Part shown: in pieces, positions 1 through 7,166 of the stretch
Position numbering within the stretch: the first letter of the stretch is position 1
Layout: the number at the start of each line of letters is the position of its first letter
NCBI GenBank assembly: GCA_015660865.1
Contig: JACTUA010000002.1
Span: 124,548-188,547, forward strand
Reading direction: 5' to 3'
Source: Methanomicrobiales archaeon
Lineage (GTDB): Archaea; Halobacteriota; Methanomicrobia; Methanomicrobiales; JACTUA01
DNA: 64,000 nucleotides
Translations under genes and position numbers: made by a program
The notes under the pieces: generated by a model
Database searches by the model: none
Told to the model about the DNA's origin: nothing
The model's input: only the letters and a program-made list of their open reading frames with translations

Positions 1-1065
1 AAGGCGCTCTGCCTTCTCCGGTCTGCGGGCGAGGATGGTGACCTTCATCTCCAGGGAGAGGAGGGCGTATACAGCCGCGGCTGCGGCCCCCCCCGCACCG
101 AGCACAACCGCCCCGGCACCCCGGAGATCTTCGAGAGGTGCCCGGACGCCGAGCCAGTCGGTGTTGAAGCCGGAGAGCACCCCGCCGCACTGGACCACCG
201 TGTTCACCGCACCGATGGCCCGGGCATCCTCATCGATCTCGTCCAGGTGACCCATAACCTCCTCCTTGAAGGGGATGGTCACCGAGAGTCCGCGGACACC
301 GAGATCCCGTGCAGCCCTTATCACCTCCGCGATAGCCGGCCATTCAAACGAGGTGTAGAAATAGGGGAGACCGTACCGGCTGAAGAGCTGATTCCAGAGG
401 GCCGGGCTCCTGCTGTGAGAGCAGGGGTACCCCGTGATCCCGCAGATGCCCACCCGGGAATCCCCGGCCTTACGGAGGATGGAGGAGAGGGCGGAACGAT
501 CCCCATCAGGGAGCGGGATCCCGTCGATGAACTTCAGCCCCGACTCCTTCGTGTTTGGGGGTACGGGGCCCTCGTGGAGCATCCTCACGATCTCCCCTGC
601 AACTTCCTCGGCGGACGTCTCGCCGGTGCTGATGCAGAAGTCAGCGGCACGGAGGTACGCTGGCTTTCGTACCCTGATGAGTTCCCTCACCTCGTCGGAG
701 AGTGGGCGGCCGGTGAGTGAGGGGCGGTCGCTCCCCCCGATCCGGCTGATGACGGTCTCTTCGCCCGCCCCGAGGAGGAAGACAAGGGATCCCCTCCTCA
801 GGTGTGCCACGTTCCCGGGGTCAAGGACGGCACCGCCTCCGGCGCTCACCACGATACCATCCTCCGGGAGGGAAGCGATCGCCTGCCGCTCCATGTCCCT
901 GAAGGCAGGCTCTCCCTTTTCGCGGAAGATGGCAGGGATCTTCATGCCCGCCCCCTCCTCGATGAGCTGGTCAGTATCGAGGAATGGAATCCCCAGGCTC
1001 CTGGCCACGATCCGCCCGACCGTGGTCTTCCCGGTTCCCCGGAAACCGATGAGGATGATCCTCAC
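1..1065 (-). CDS. Shikimate kinase-shikimate dehydrogenase fusion (3' end outside window)
   Basis: Predicted bifunctional enzyme for two consecutive-pathway shikimate steps: ATP-dependent 3-phosphorylation of shikimate and NADPH reduction of 3-dehydroshikimate. Reading from the GTG at 1065 there are 355 codons without a stop to the window edge. Residues about 1-165 are a bacterial-type P-loop shikimate kinase: Walker A GFRGTGKTT, DTD at about 36-38, FRE-KGE near 58, a GGG substrate loop near 81, and a lid region RPSLTGRP. Residues from about 190 are AroE: a SHS substrate motif, SVTIPFK with the catalytic Lys, NTDWLG with the catalytic Asp, then a GAGGAAAAA dinucleotide loop. The GTG overlaps the aroA stop as GTGA, implying translational coupling. 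Many archaea use an unrelated GHMP-type shikimate kinase, so the bacterial-type kinase fused ahead of AroE is notable. The C-terminal part of AroE is missing only because the window ends. Confidence 0.9.
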   Translation of the reverse strand, partial: MRIILIGFRGTGKTTVGRIVARSLGIPFLDTDQLIEEGAGMKIPAIFREKGEPAFRDMERQAIASLPEDGIVVSAGGGAVLDPGNVAHLRRGSLVFLLGAGEETVISRIGGSDRPSLTGRPLSDEVRELIRVRKPAYLRAADFCISTGETSAEEVAGEIVRMLHEGPVPPNTKESGLKFIDGIPLPDGDRSALSSILRKAGDSRVGICGITGYPCSHSRSPALWNQLFSRYGLPYFYTSFEWPAIAEVIRAARDLGVRGLSVTIPFKEEVMGHLDEIDEDARAIGAVNTVVQCGGVLSGFNTDWLGVRAPLEDLRGAGAVVLGAGGAAAAAVYALLSLEMKVTILARRPEKAERL

Positions 1066-2330
1066 AGGAGCCCTGCCTCCTTCAGGTGATCCCAGAACTG
1101 TGGGTATGACTTGGATACACACTCCGCATCCCTGATGGTAACGCCTCCCAACCCGAGGGCGATGACCGCAAAGGCCATGGCGGTCCTGTGGTCGCCTTTT
1201 GGATCGATGACACCGCCGCGAAGAGGCCGGGGATGGATGGTGAGGGTATCCCCCTCGACCCGGACATCTCCCCCAAGGATTCTGAGGGCACCGGCTGTTG
1301 CCTGTATCCGGTCGCTCTCCTTGTGCCGGAGGTGACCGATCCCCGTTATTCGCGTCTGGCTCCGGGCAAAGGCAGCCACCGCGCAGAGAGTCTGGACCGT
1401 ATCCGGGCTCTCCGACATCTCCACGTCGATCCCTGAGAGCGAACCATCGCTCTCCAGGAGAAGCCCCCCGCCACTCCACAGTACCCGGCACCCCATCTCT
1501 TCCAGGATGTCAGGGAACCTGCGATCTCCCTGGGGGGATCGCCGGTTCAGGTTGCCCATCCTCACCCGGCCCCCGCAGACGGCTCCCATGGCAAGGAAAT
1601 AGGATGCAGACGAGAAATCCCCCTCGATCCGGTAGGTACGTCCACGGTAGCCGGTGCCTCCCTTCACAAAGAAACGGGTATAGCCCTTCCGGTCGGGGGG
1701 AGCACCGAAGGCCGACATAACGTCAGCCGTGAGATCCAGGTAGGAGCGTGAGACCGGTGGTGGACTGACCGTGAGGCTGAGGTCGCCCTCTCCGCAGGGG
1801 GCGGCCATGAGCAGGGCGGATATGAACTGGCTGCTTATGCTCCCGTCCACCACCACATCCCCGCCCCTGAGAGCCCCGGCCACCCGGAGGGGCGGATAGC
1901 CCTCCTCCCCAAGGTACCGGACCTCGCCACCCACCTCCCGAAGCGCGCTCACAAGGGGGCCGATGGGGCGCTCATGCATCCTCAGACTTCCCTTGAGAAC
2001 AACCGGATTCGTTGCAAGGGGGGCAAGGGCAGCGAAGAACCGCATGCTGGTCCCTGAATCTCCCAGATCGAGGAGGGTCTCCTCTCTGGTCGGGAACCTG
2101 CCATCCATCCCGGATATTCGCACCGCCCCCTCCTCCCAGACGATGGATACTCCAAGGTTCCTCAGGGCGGTTGCCGTGATCGTCGTATCATCCGAGTGGA
2201 GAGGATCCTGGATGGTTGAAGGCCCCCGGGCCAGGGAAGCCGCTACGAGGGCGCGGTGGGTGAAGGACTTGGACGGCGGCGCCGTGATGCGGAGATCGAT
2301 CCCCTGTGCTTTCCCGAGGGTCACCTCCAT
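1062..2330 (-). CDS. aroA: 3-phosphoshikimate 1-carboxyvinyltransferase (EPSP synthase)
   Basis: Transfers the enolpyruvyl group of PEP to shikimate 3-phosphate, the sixth shikimate step. The 422-residue length is normal for the family. Hallmarks are PPSKSFTHR near residues 18-26 (phosphate-binding Lys), LGDSGTSMRF near 88-97 (PEP-site motif), a DGSISSQF segment, and RHKESDR in the C-terminal half. An in-frame upstream extension exists, but the ATG at 2330 shares its A with the pheA stop (TGATG), which fixes the start by coupling and gives the usual family N-terminus. It is the sixth gene of the aromatic operon, followed at once by the AroK-AroE fusion. Confidence 0.96.
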   Translation of the reverse strand: MEVTLGKAQGIDLRITAPPSKSFTHRALVAASLARGPSTIQDPLHSDDTTITATALRNLGVSIVWEEGAVRISGMDGRFPTREETLLDLGDSGTSMRFFAALAPLATNPVVLKGSLRMHERPIGPLVSALREVGGEVRYLGEEGYPPLRVAGALRGGDVVVDGSISSQFISALLMAAPCGEGDLSLTVSPPPVSRSYLDLTADVMSAFGAPPDRKGYTRFFVKGGTGYRGRTYRIEGDFSSASYFLAMGAVCGGRVRMGNLNRRSPQGDRRFPDILEEMGCRVLWSGGGLLLESDGSLSGIDVEMSESPDTVQTLCAVAAFARSQTRITGIGHLRHKESDRIQATAGALRILGGDVRVEGDTLTIHPRPLRGGVIDPKGDHRTAMAFAVIALGLGGVTIRDAECVSKSYPQFWDHLKEAGLL

Positions 2331-3115
2331 CACGGTACCTCCCGTCTCCGGTAGCACCCGAGGTTCTTCACATGGGTGAGCCCGTGCAACTCCCGGATCG
2401 CAACCTCCCACCCTTTATCGGTCAGGAAGTCGAGGAAGAAGATGTAGCTCCCCATGCCTCTCTTCGAAGGTCGGGACTCGATCCTGGTGAGGTTGATCCC
2501 TCTCCTCGCAAATACGGCAAGGAGATCATGGAGCAGCCCCGGCCGGTCCTCCCGGGGGTCGATGAGGATGCTGCACTTGGCGGGGTTGCTCTCAGCGGGC
2601 GGCCGCGACGAGATGACGATGAACCGGGTCGTGTTACCGGAGCTGTTCTGCACATCCCGCCTGATGAGGGGGATGCCGTAGATCCGGGCGGTCAGATCGG
2701 AGACGATGGCCCCTGCATGCTCCTTCTCCTTCATCGCGCGGGCGCTCGCCGCGTTCGACGATGTGTGGACGACCTCGAGCCCGAGCTTCTCCAGGAACTC
2801 GCTGCACTGCTCGTGGGTCTGGGGATGGGCGAAGATGGTGGTGAGCTGCTCCAGCTCCTCGAAAGCGGCACAATGGTGGTGGACCTCCATGTACGCCTCG
2901 CCCGTGATGAAGACATGGTGTCCCTGGAGGCAGTCGAGGGTGGGCCCGACCCCCCCCGCCTCGCTGTTCTCGATGGGCACGAGCCCGTCGTATGCCCCCT
3001 TCTCAACCTCGTCGAAGATGCGGTGGATCGTGGGGAGGAGGACCACCTTGTCCCCGAAGAGAGAAAGGGCCAGCTCGTGGCTGAAGGTCCCCTCGGGACC
3101 AAGTACCGCGATCAT
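2330..3115 (-). CDS. pheA: Prephenate dehydratase with ACT domain
   Basis: Converts prephenate to phenylpyruvate for phenylalanine synthesis. Residues about 1-170 form the dehydratase domain, beginning AVLGPEGTFSHELA and including the catalytic TTRF motif near 160-168. Residues about 180-258 form an ACT regulatory domain with the ESRPS motif that binds phenylalanine for feedback inhibition in this family. At 261 residues it is a stand-alone enzyme without a chorismate mutase domain. Its start overlaps the tyrA stop by four bases (ATGA), and its stop overlaps the aroA start. Confidence 0.95.
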   Translation of the reverse strand: MIAVLGPEGTFSHELALSLFGDKVVLLPTIHRIFDEVEKGAYDGLVPIENSEAGGVGPTLDCLQGHHVFITGEAYMEVHHHCAAFEELEQLTTIFAHPQTHEQCSEFLEKLGLEVVHTSSNAASARAMKEKEHAGAIVSDLTARIYGIPLIRRDVQNSSGNTTRFIVISSRPPAESNPAKCSILIDPREDRPGLLHDLLAVFARRGINLTRIESRPSKRGMGSYIFFLDFLTDKGWEVAIRELHGLTHVKNLGCYRRREVP

Positions 3116-3939
3116 CTCTTCCCTGCCATGAACTCAATGAGGGCATCGGTCTCTGCCGTTGCCTGTTCCCCATGAGGCCGGTACATACCTGCGAGGCGTT
3201 CGAAGAACTCCGTAAAGGACGTGAGGTCCCCGCTCTCCACCAGCCCGCGGAGATCGGCGGCCGCCCCCCCGAAAGCAGAGAGTACATCGGGTACATACGG
3301 GTTCATCTGGAGCATGTCCCCGTAGAGAGTCGGGTCCTGGGAGAGGAGCCGCCCGATGAGCCCCATCTGGATCCGGTACACCGGGGAGGTTGCATTCAGC
3401 GCAGCGGCGAGATCGGTTCCGGTCCGGCGGATGGCATCGGCCATGCAGAGGTTCCCGAAGTGGGTGAGCCCCTGGATCACCGCCATGAGCCGGTCATGGG
3501 CCTCGGGGGTCATGACCACGAGGTTCGCCCCTTCGTCCCGCAGTATCTCAGGCAGCCGGAGGGAGAGGGCGCCGCCGCACCGGGCCGGGGTGAGGATGAT
3601 GGTCTGGTTCCGCAGGGACGAGACCGTCGGGCCGAAGAGGGGATGGGTCCCCAGTACCTGGGCCTTCGACGCGACCATCGCTTTCACCGGTCCTTCCTTG
3701 AGCGAGGTGAGGTCGCAGAGGAGCTGGTCCTCTGTGAGGAGCGGCGCGATCTCCCCTATGACCCCGACCGTCGAGCGGATCGGCACCGAGACCATGACCA
3801 GGTCGCTCTCCTCTGCGAGCTTCCGGTTGGTGAGAGGGGTGCTCCTCCCCGAGACGAGGACCTCGAAGCCGTGCCGCTCGATCACGGATCCAAAGAGCCG
3901 CCCCATCTTCCCCGTCCCGCCGATGATCCCCGCAATCAT
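3112..3939 (-). CDS. tyrA: Prephenate dehydrogenase
   Basis: Oxidatively decarboxylates prephenate to 4-hydroxyphenylpyruvate for tyrosine synthesis. The N-terminus carries a Rossmann loop, GIIGGTGKMG (residues 4-13), and a later DLTSLKEGPV and GTHPLFGP, the latter with the catalytic-region His of TyrA enzymes. The remaining helical part matches the family dimerisation domain. At 275 residues there is no fused chorismate mutase or ACT domain. It lies four bases after the DHQ synthase II gene and overlaps pheA, so the phenylalanine and tyrosine branches are co-transcribed with the common pathway. Confidence 0.93.
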   Translation of the reverse strand: MIAGIIGGTGKMGRLFGSVIERHGFEVLVSGRSTPLTNRKLAEESDLVMVSVPIRSTVGVIGEIAPLLTEDQLLCDLTSLKEGPVKAMVASKAQVLGTHPLFGPTVSSLRNQTIILTPARCGGALSLRLPEILRDEGANLVVMTPEAHDRLMAVIQGLTHFGNLCMADAIRRTGTDLAAALNATSPVYRIQMGLIGRLLSQDPTLYGDMLQMNPYVPDVLSAFGGAAADLRGLVESGDLTSFTEFFERLAGMYRPHGEQATAETDALIEFMAGKR

Positions 3940-3943
3940 GGTC

Positions 3944-4930
3944 TCACTTCTCGACGATTGTCTCCTTCACCGCTACCCCGAAGTGGCGCCCGGCCTCGGC
4001 GGTCGCCCCCAGCACGCGGTCCCCAACCTTCAGTGCCGCAACGGAGATGGGTTTCCCGTCCTCCCCGACAAGACGGACCGTCTCGGCGTTCTGGAGGATG
4101 AGGCTCGCGCGCCTGCCGGCCCCCTCGGCTTCAACGAGGAGGAGAGGCCTCTTCTCGATCTTGGTCCTCCCCACGCAGGCCTCGGTGACCTGCCCCCCAG
4201 CCGAGACGAGGGCGACCCGCTCGGAGACCGCGATCTCGGAGAGGTACGCGGTCTTCCCGCCGGGCATCAGGGCGTAGGCATGGACGGCTCCTGCATTCAC
4301 CCGGAAGGGGCGCGGGGCGACGTACGGGTTCTCCTGGGTCTCGGCCTGGACGAGGAGGAAGGCCGAGGAGGTGTTCCCAACGAGGATACCCTGCCCCTCC
4401 TCCATCATGGTGCAGGTGTCGACACAGACACGGTCGCCCATCCCCACCGGACGAATCGCCGTGATGGTGAACGGAACAAGATCAACCGTCCCGGTTCCCT
4501 CCTTGAGGAGCCTTCCCACATCGCGGATGACCGAGGGATCGCTGGTCTTGAGGAGGACACCCCTGACACCCTTCTCCAGCGCCCCGAGCGCGAGCTCCGC
4601 CTCCTTCCGGTTCCCCACCGCGGCGATGACCCGCTCGGCCCTCGATACCAGGTTCTCCAGGGGGATGACCGTCCAGTCCGGGGTTCTCACGATCACATAC
4701 CCTTCCCTGCTCATCCGGACGGCTTTCTCCTCCGAAGGCCGGTCCTGCACCTCGATCTCGAATACGTCCTTACCGGGCACCAGGTCGCCGTCCGGGGCAA
4801 CGGTCGTCACCCTGCCGAGCTCCCTCACCCGTGCCGCATCCTCTACGACGAGGATGTCGGCGCCGCTCTCGATGGCGGCCGTTGCCAGATCCTTTCTCCA
4901 GGGACGGACGTCGACCCAGAGCTCCTTCAT
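3944..4930 (-). CDS. 3-dehydroquinate synthase II (archaeal AroB')
   Basis: Archaeal-type enzyme that oxidatively deaminates and cyclises 2-amino-3,7-dideoxy-D-threo-hept-6-ulosonate to 3-dehydroquinate, replacing the DAHP/AroB start of the shikimate pathway. The 328-residue protein begins [11 protein letters not shown] and contains the family segments VGMGDRVCVDTC, GILVGNTSSA, and NPYVAPRPFRVNAGAVHAY. Its start overlaps the preceding ADH synthase stop by four bases, so the two enzymes of this archaeal entry route are translationally coupled. The family is known in euryarchaea, including methanogens. No DAHP synthase or classical AroB is visible in the window. Confidence 0.95.
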   Translation of the reverse strand: MKELWVDVRPWRKDLATAAIESGADILVVEDAARVRELGRVTTVAPDGDLVPGKDVFEIEVQDRPSEEKAVRMSREGYVIVRTPDWTVIPLENLVSRAERVIAAVGNRKEAELALGALEKGVRGVLLKTSDPSVIRDVGRLLKEGTGTVDLVPFTITAIRPVGMGDRVCVDTCTMMEEGQGILVGNTSSAFLLVQAETQENPYVAPRPFRVNAGAVHAYALMPGGKTAYLSEIAVSERVALVSAGGQVTEACVGRTKIEKRPLLLVEAEGAGRRASLILQNAETVRLVGEDGKPISVAALKVGDRVLGATAEAGRHFGVAVKETIVEK

Positions 4931-5709
4931 AGCATCTCCATTGCCTCGTCCGGGTCAAGGTTCTTGTGGACGACCCTTGAAATGGCCTGGACGAAGAGGG
5001 TGGTGTTCTTCCTCTGGAAGGCGTTCCTCCCCATGCAGACCCCTGCACCGCCGGCTTCTACCGAATCCCGGATGACCTTCAGCGTCTCGAGGTTCCCGGC
5101 CTTCTCCCCGCCCGCGATCATGACCGGTACCGAGCAGGCCGAGACGATCTTTGCAAATGACTTTGAATCGCCCGGGTAGTTGGTCTTGATGAAATCGGCT
5201 CCGAGTTCTTCTGCGACCCGGACACAGTGACCGATGGCAGAGGGCGAGTTGCCGTCCACGTTCTTTCCCCTGGGATAGATCATGATGAGCAGGGGGATCC
5301 CCCAGTGCATACAGGCCCTGGAGATATCCCCGGCGGACTCGATCATCCGCGACTCGTTGGGCGCACCCAGGTTCACGTGGATCGAGACCGCGTCGGCACC
5401 GAGGGCGATCGCCTCCTCGACCGTGCAGACGATCACCTTGTCGTTCGGGTCGGGGTTCATGCTCGTGGACCCCGAGAGGTGGACGATGAGCCCGATGTCC
5501 TTCCCGTGCTTCCGGTGGCCGGCCTTCACCATCCCCTTGTGGAGGATGATCGCATTCGCCCCTCCCTTCGCTACGGCGGTGATGACCTCGGTCATGTTCG
5601 TGAGCCCCTCGATCTGTCCCAGGGAGAACCCGTGGTCCATCGGGATGATGACGCTCCTCCCCGTGTTCCTGTTGATGATCCGTTCGATCCGGATCTCCTT
5701 TCCAATCAT
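4927..5709 (-). CDS. 2-amino-3,7-dideoxy-D-threo-hept-6-ulosonate (ADH) synthase
   Basis: Class I aldolase-like enzyme (DeoC/FbaB/LsrF fold) expected to condense 6-deoxy-5-ketofructose 1-phosphate with aspartate semialdehyde at the start of archaeal aromatic synthesis. Visible motifs are PMDHGFSLG (residues 23-31), [21 protein letters not shown] with the conserved Tyr, and FIKTNYPG with the Schiff-base Lys, plus the phosphate-binding GG and GRN loops. The length of 260 is typical. It overlaps the neighbouring paralogue and the DHQS II gene by four bases each. The aspartate semialdehyde substrate is made by asd, found elsewhere in this window. Confidence 0.9.
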   Translation of the reverse strand: MIGKEIRIERIINRNTGRSVIIPMDHGFSLGQIEGLTNMTEVITAVAKGGANAIILHKGMVKAGHRKHGKDIGLIVHLSGSTSMNPDPNDKVIVCTVEEAIALGADAVSIHVNLGAPNESRMIESAGDISRACMHWGIPLLIMIYPRGKNVDGNSPSAIGHCVRVAEELGADFIKTNYPGDSKSFAKIVSACSVPVMIAGGEKAGNLETLKVIRDSVEAGGAGVCMGRNAFQRKNTTLFVQAISRVVHKNLDPDEAMEML

Positions 5710-6524
5710 AGCTTCTTTCCTCCTTTCTCCTTCTCAGCTTTGATGATCTCAAGTGCCTCTTCAACACTTCGTCTCCCGTGCACAATGGCAGCTGCGGCCC
5801 GGACAAACCGGTCCGGGGCAGGGTGCTGGAAGGCGTTCCGGCCGATGGAGATACCGGCCGCACCCCCTTCCATGGCCCCTGCGATCAGCTCGAGGGTGAC
5901 CCGCTCGTCGGTCTTCGAGCCGCCGGCCACGACCACCGGGACCGGGCAGCCCCGGGTCACCTCCCGAAAGCTCTCCGGGCTCCCCGTGTACACGGTCTTC
6001 ACGAGGTCGGCCCCGAGCTCTGCCGCGACCCGGGCGGCGAGGGCCACGTGCTCCACCCCGTGCTCGTCCTTGATCTTCGCACCCCTCGGGTACATCATCG
6101 CGAGGAGGGGCATCCCCCACTCCATGCACTCGACGGCGAGGTTCCCCAGGTCCTGGAGCATCCTCGTCTCGGACTCCGCACCGATGTTCACGTGGATGGA
6201 GACCCCGTCGGCCCCCATCTTCAGCGCATTCTGGACCGTGTTCACGAGCACCTTCTCGTTCGGGTCAGGCGCAAGAGACGTCGAGCCCGAGAGGTGGAGG
6301 ATGAGCCCCACGTCCGGCCCGCGCCGGCGGTGGCCGTAGAGGGCGAGGCCCAGGTGGCCAAGCACGGCGTTTGCGCCGCCCTCTGCGACGAGTTCAACGG
6401 TACGGCCCATGTCGATGAGCCCTTTCATGGGGCCGTTCGTGACCCCGTGGTCCATGGGGACGATGATGGTCTTCCCCGTGTTCCGGTCCATGATTCTTTC
6501 CAGACGGATCTCTTTTCCTCTCAT
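5706..6524 (-). CDS. ADH synthase paralogue (DhnA/FbaB-type aldolase)
   Basis: First gene of the aromatic operon and a tandem paralogue of the next one. The aldolase motifs are retained: [30 protein letters not shown], and LVKTVYTG with the Schiff-base Lys, so it is probably active. It differs around residues 58-68, where this copy has [12 protein letters not shown] and the other [12 protein letters not shown]. Methanocaldococcus has two such aldolases, one making the sugar precursor DKFP and one ADH, so this copy could be the DKFP-forming partner; that is inference. An in-frame GTG lies one codon upstream, but the ATG at 6524 has a strong GGGGGAGGT ribosome site five bases before it. A Lys-rich tail ends the protein. 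Confidence 0.85.
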   Translation of the reverse strand: MRGKEIRLERIMDRNTGKTIIVPMDHGVTNGPMKGLIDMGRTVELVAEGGANAVLGHLGLALYGHRRRGPDVGLILHLSGSTSLAPDPNEKVLVNTVQNALKMGADGVSIHVNIGAESETRMLQDLGNLAVECMEWGMPLLAMMYPRGAKIKDEHGVEHVALAARVAAELGADLVKTVYTGSPESFREVTRGCPVPVVVAGGSKTDERVTLELIAGAMEGGAAGISIGRNAFQHPAPDRFVRAAAAIVHGRRSVEEALEIIKAEKEKGGKKL

Positions 6525-6560
6525 CACATACCTCCCCCGCCGGAAGGCGGCCCAGGGAGG

Positions 6561-6632
6561 TTTTTATGGTCCGGAACCGTTCCAGCGGCGGGAAAACTAC
6601 CCGAAATACCCGAAGAAGCGATAATACCCGAA
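6561..6632 (-). promoter_or_regulatory. Promoter and 9-base repeat array of the aromatic operon
   Basis: On the minus strand a TATA-like CATAAAAA lies at 6568-6561, placing the transcript start near 6539, just ahead of the GGGGGAGGT ribosome site and the ATG at 6524. Upstream of the TATA box the plus-strand word TACCCGAA occurs at 6598-6605, 6607-6614 and 6625-6632. Its starts are 9 and 18 bases apart, as though one of four 9-base units has drifted. The array sits 30-70 bases upstream of the TATA box, a plausible activator or repressor site. The regulatory role is inference. Confidence 0.5.
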
Positions 6633-6890
6633 GGGGGCATCCGCTCGCGGGAACATGTTCAGAGAACTGGACACTGCGGGCAGAACGGACGCTTCACTAG
6701 GCGCGATAAAGGCAACCAGGGGCGAAAAGGCATCCACCACGCATTGGCTAAGATATAGCATAGCCACAGTATTTAAAAGTATCCAGATTCCGGTAAACGG
6801 GATCGCGTTCCCCGAAACAGTCGCCTATCCGATTACTTTTCATAGATCAACTCATGACAAAACTATTGATGCTTCTACTGTTGGGCTCTC

Positions 6891-6938
6891 GGGGGACTTC
6901 CGCCCCCGCCGCGGGCACCCCCCGTCGTGTACCAGGGC
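6891..6938 (+). repeat. Intergenic repeat element, copy A
   Basis: GC-rich element resembling three other copies in this window. Its core is CGCCCCCGCCGC followed by GGGCACCCCCCG. It lies in the 630-base gene-poor stretch 6525-7155, where I see no convincing coding frame. It matches copy D (17969-18013) through the shared CACCCC/GCCGC/GGGCA blocks. The similarity was judged by eye. Confidence 0.4.
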
Positions 6939-6988
6939 ACGTGAAGGACGGTTTCCGGCTATTAAATAAACCGAACCCATTTCTTGAC

Positions 6989-7045
6989 AGGACCTATCCT
7001 AACTGGGGGACACCTGAGCGGCGGGGGTGAGCGGAGCGAACCCCC
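6989..7045 (-). repeat. Intergenic repeat element, copy B
   Basis: Read on the minus strand this copy has CACCCCCGCCGCTCAGGTG followed by TCCCCCAGTTAGGATAGG, aligning over about 40 bases with copy D. On the plus strand its outer part forms a hairpin: GGGGGT at 7023-7028 pairs with ACCCCC at 7040-7045, with GAGCGGAGCGA between. It could act as a transcript-end structure, but its function is unknown. Confidence 0.45.
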
Positions 7046-7123
7046 AGGAGCGTCCAGCAATTCGGGATACACGATGAAAATCGCTATTTCACAGGTATTC
7101 TTACAACAAACGACTGGTTCGGT

Positions 7124-7166
7124 GGCTTCGCCCCTCAGCTCTGGCACCTCTCGAATTACGATGGCC
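7124..7166 (+). repeat. Intergenic repeat element, copy C, overlapping the end of the rhodanese gene
   Basis: The sequence GGCTTCGCCCC, then CTGGCACCTCTCGAATTACG and ATGGCC, parallels copy D block by block (GGCCTCACCCC, CGGGCATCCCCCGAATTGCG, ATAGCC). The stop codon of the minus-strand MBL/rhodanese gene (7156-7158) falls inside this copy, so the element seems to have supplied or replaced the 3' end of that gene. Confidence 0.45.

Noticed and set aside
3356-5179. A 607-codon open frame on the plus strand
   Set aside because: It is antisense to tyrA, DHQ synthase II and ADH synthase, with Arg/Pro-rich low-complexity translation.
6655-6969. A 104-codon plus-strand frame after the aromatic operon
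   Set aside because: There is no ribosome site and no recognisable pattern, and it runs through repeat copy A.
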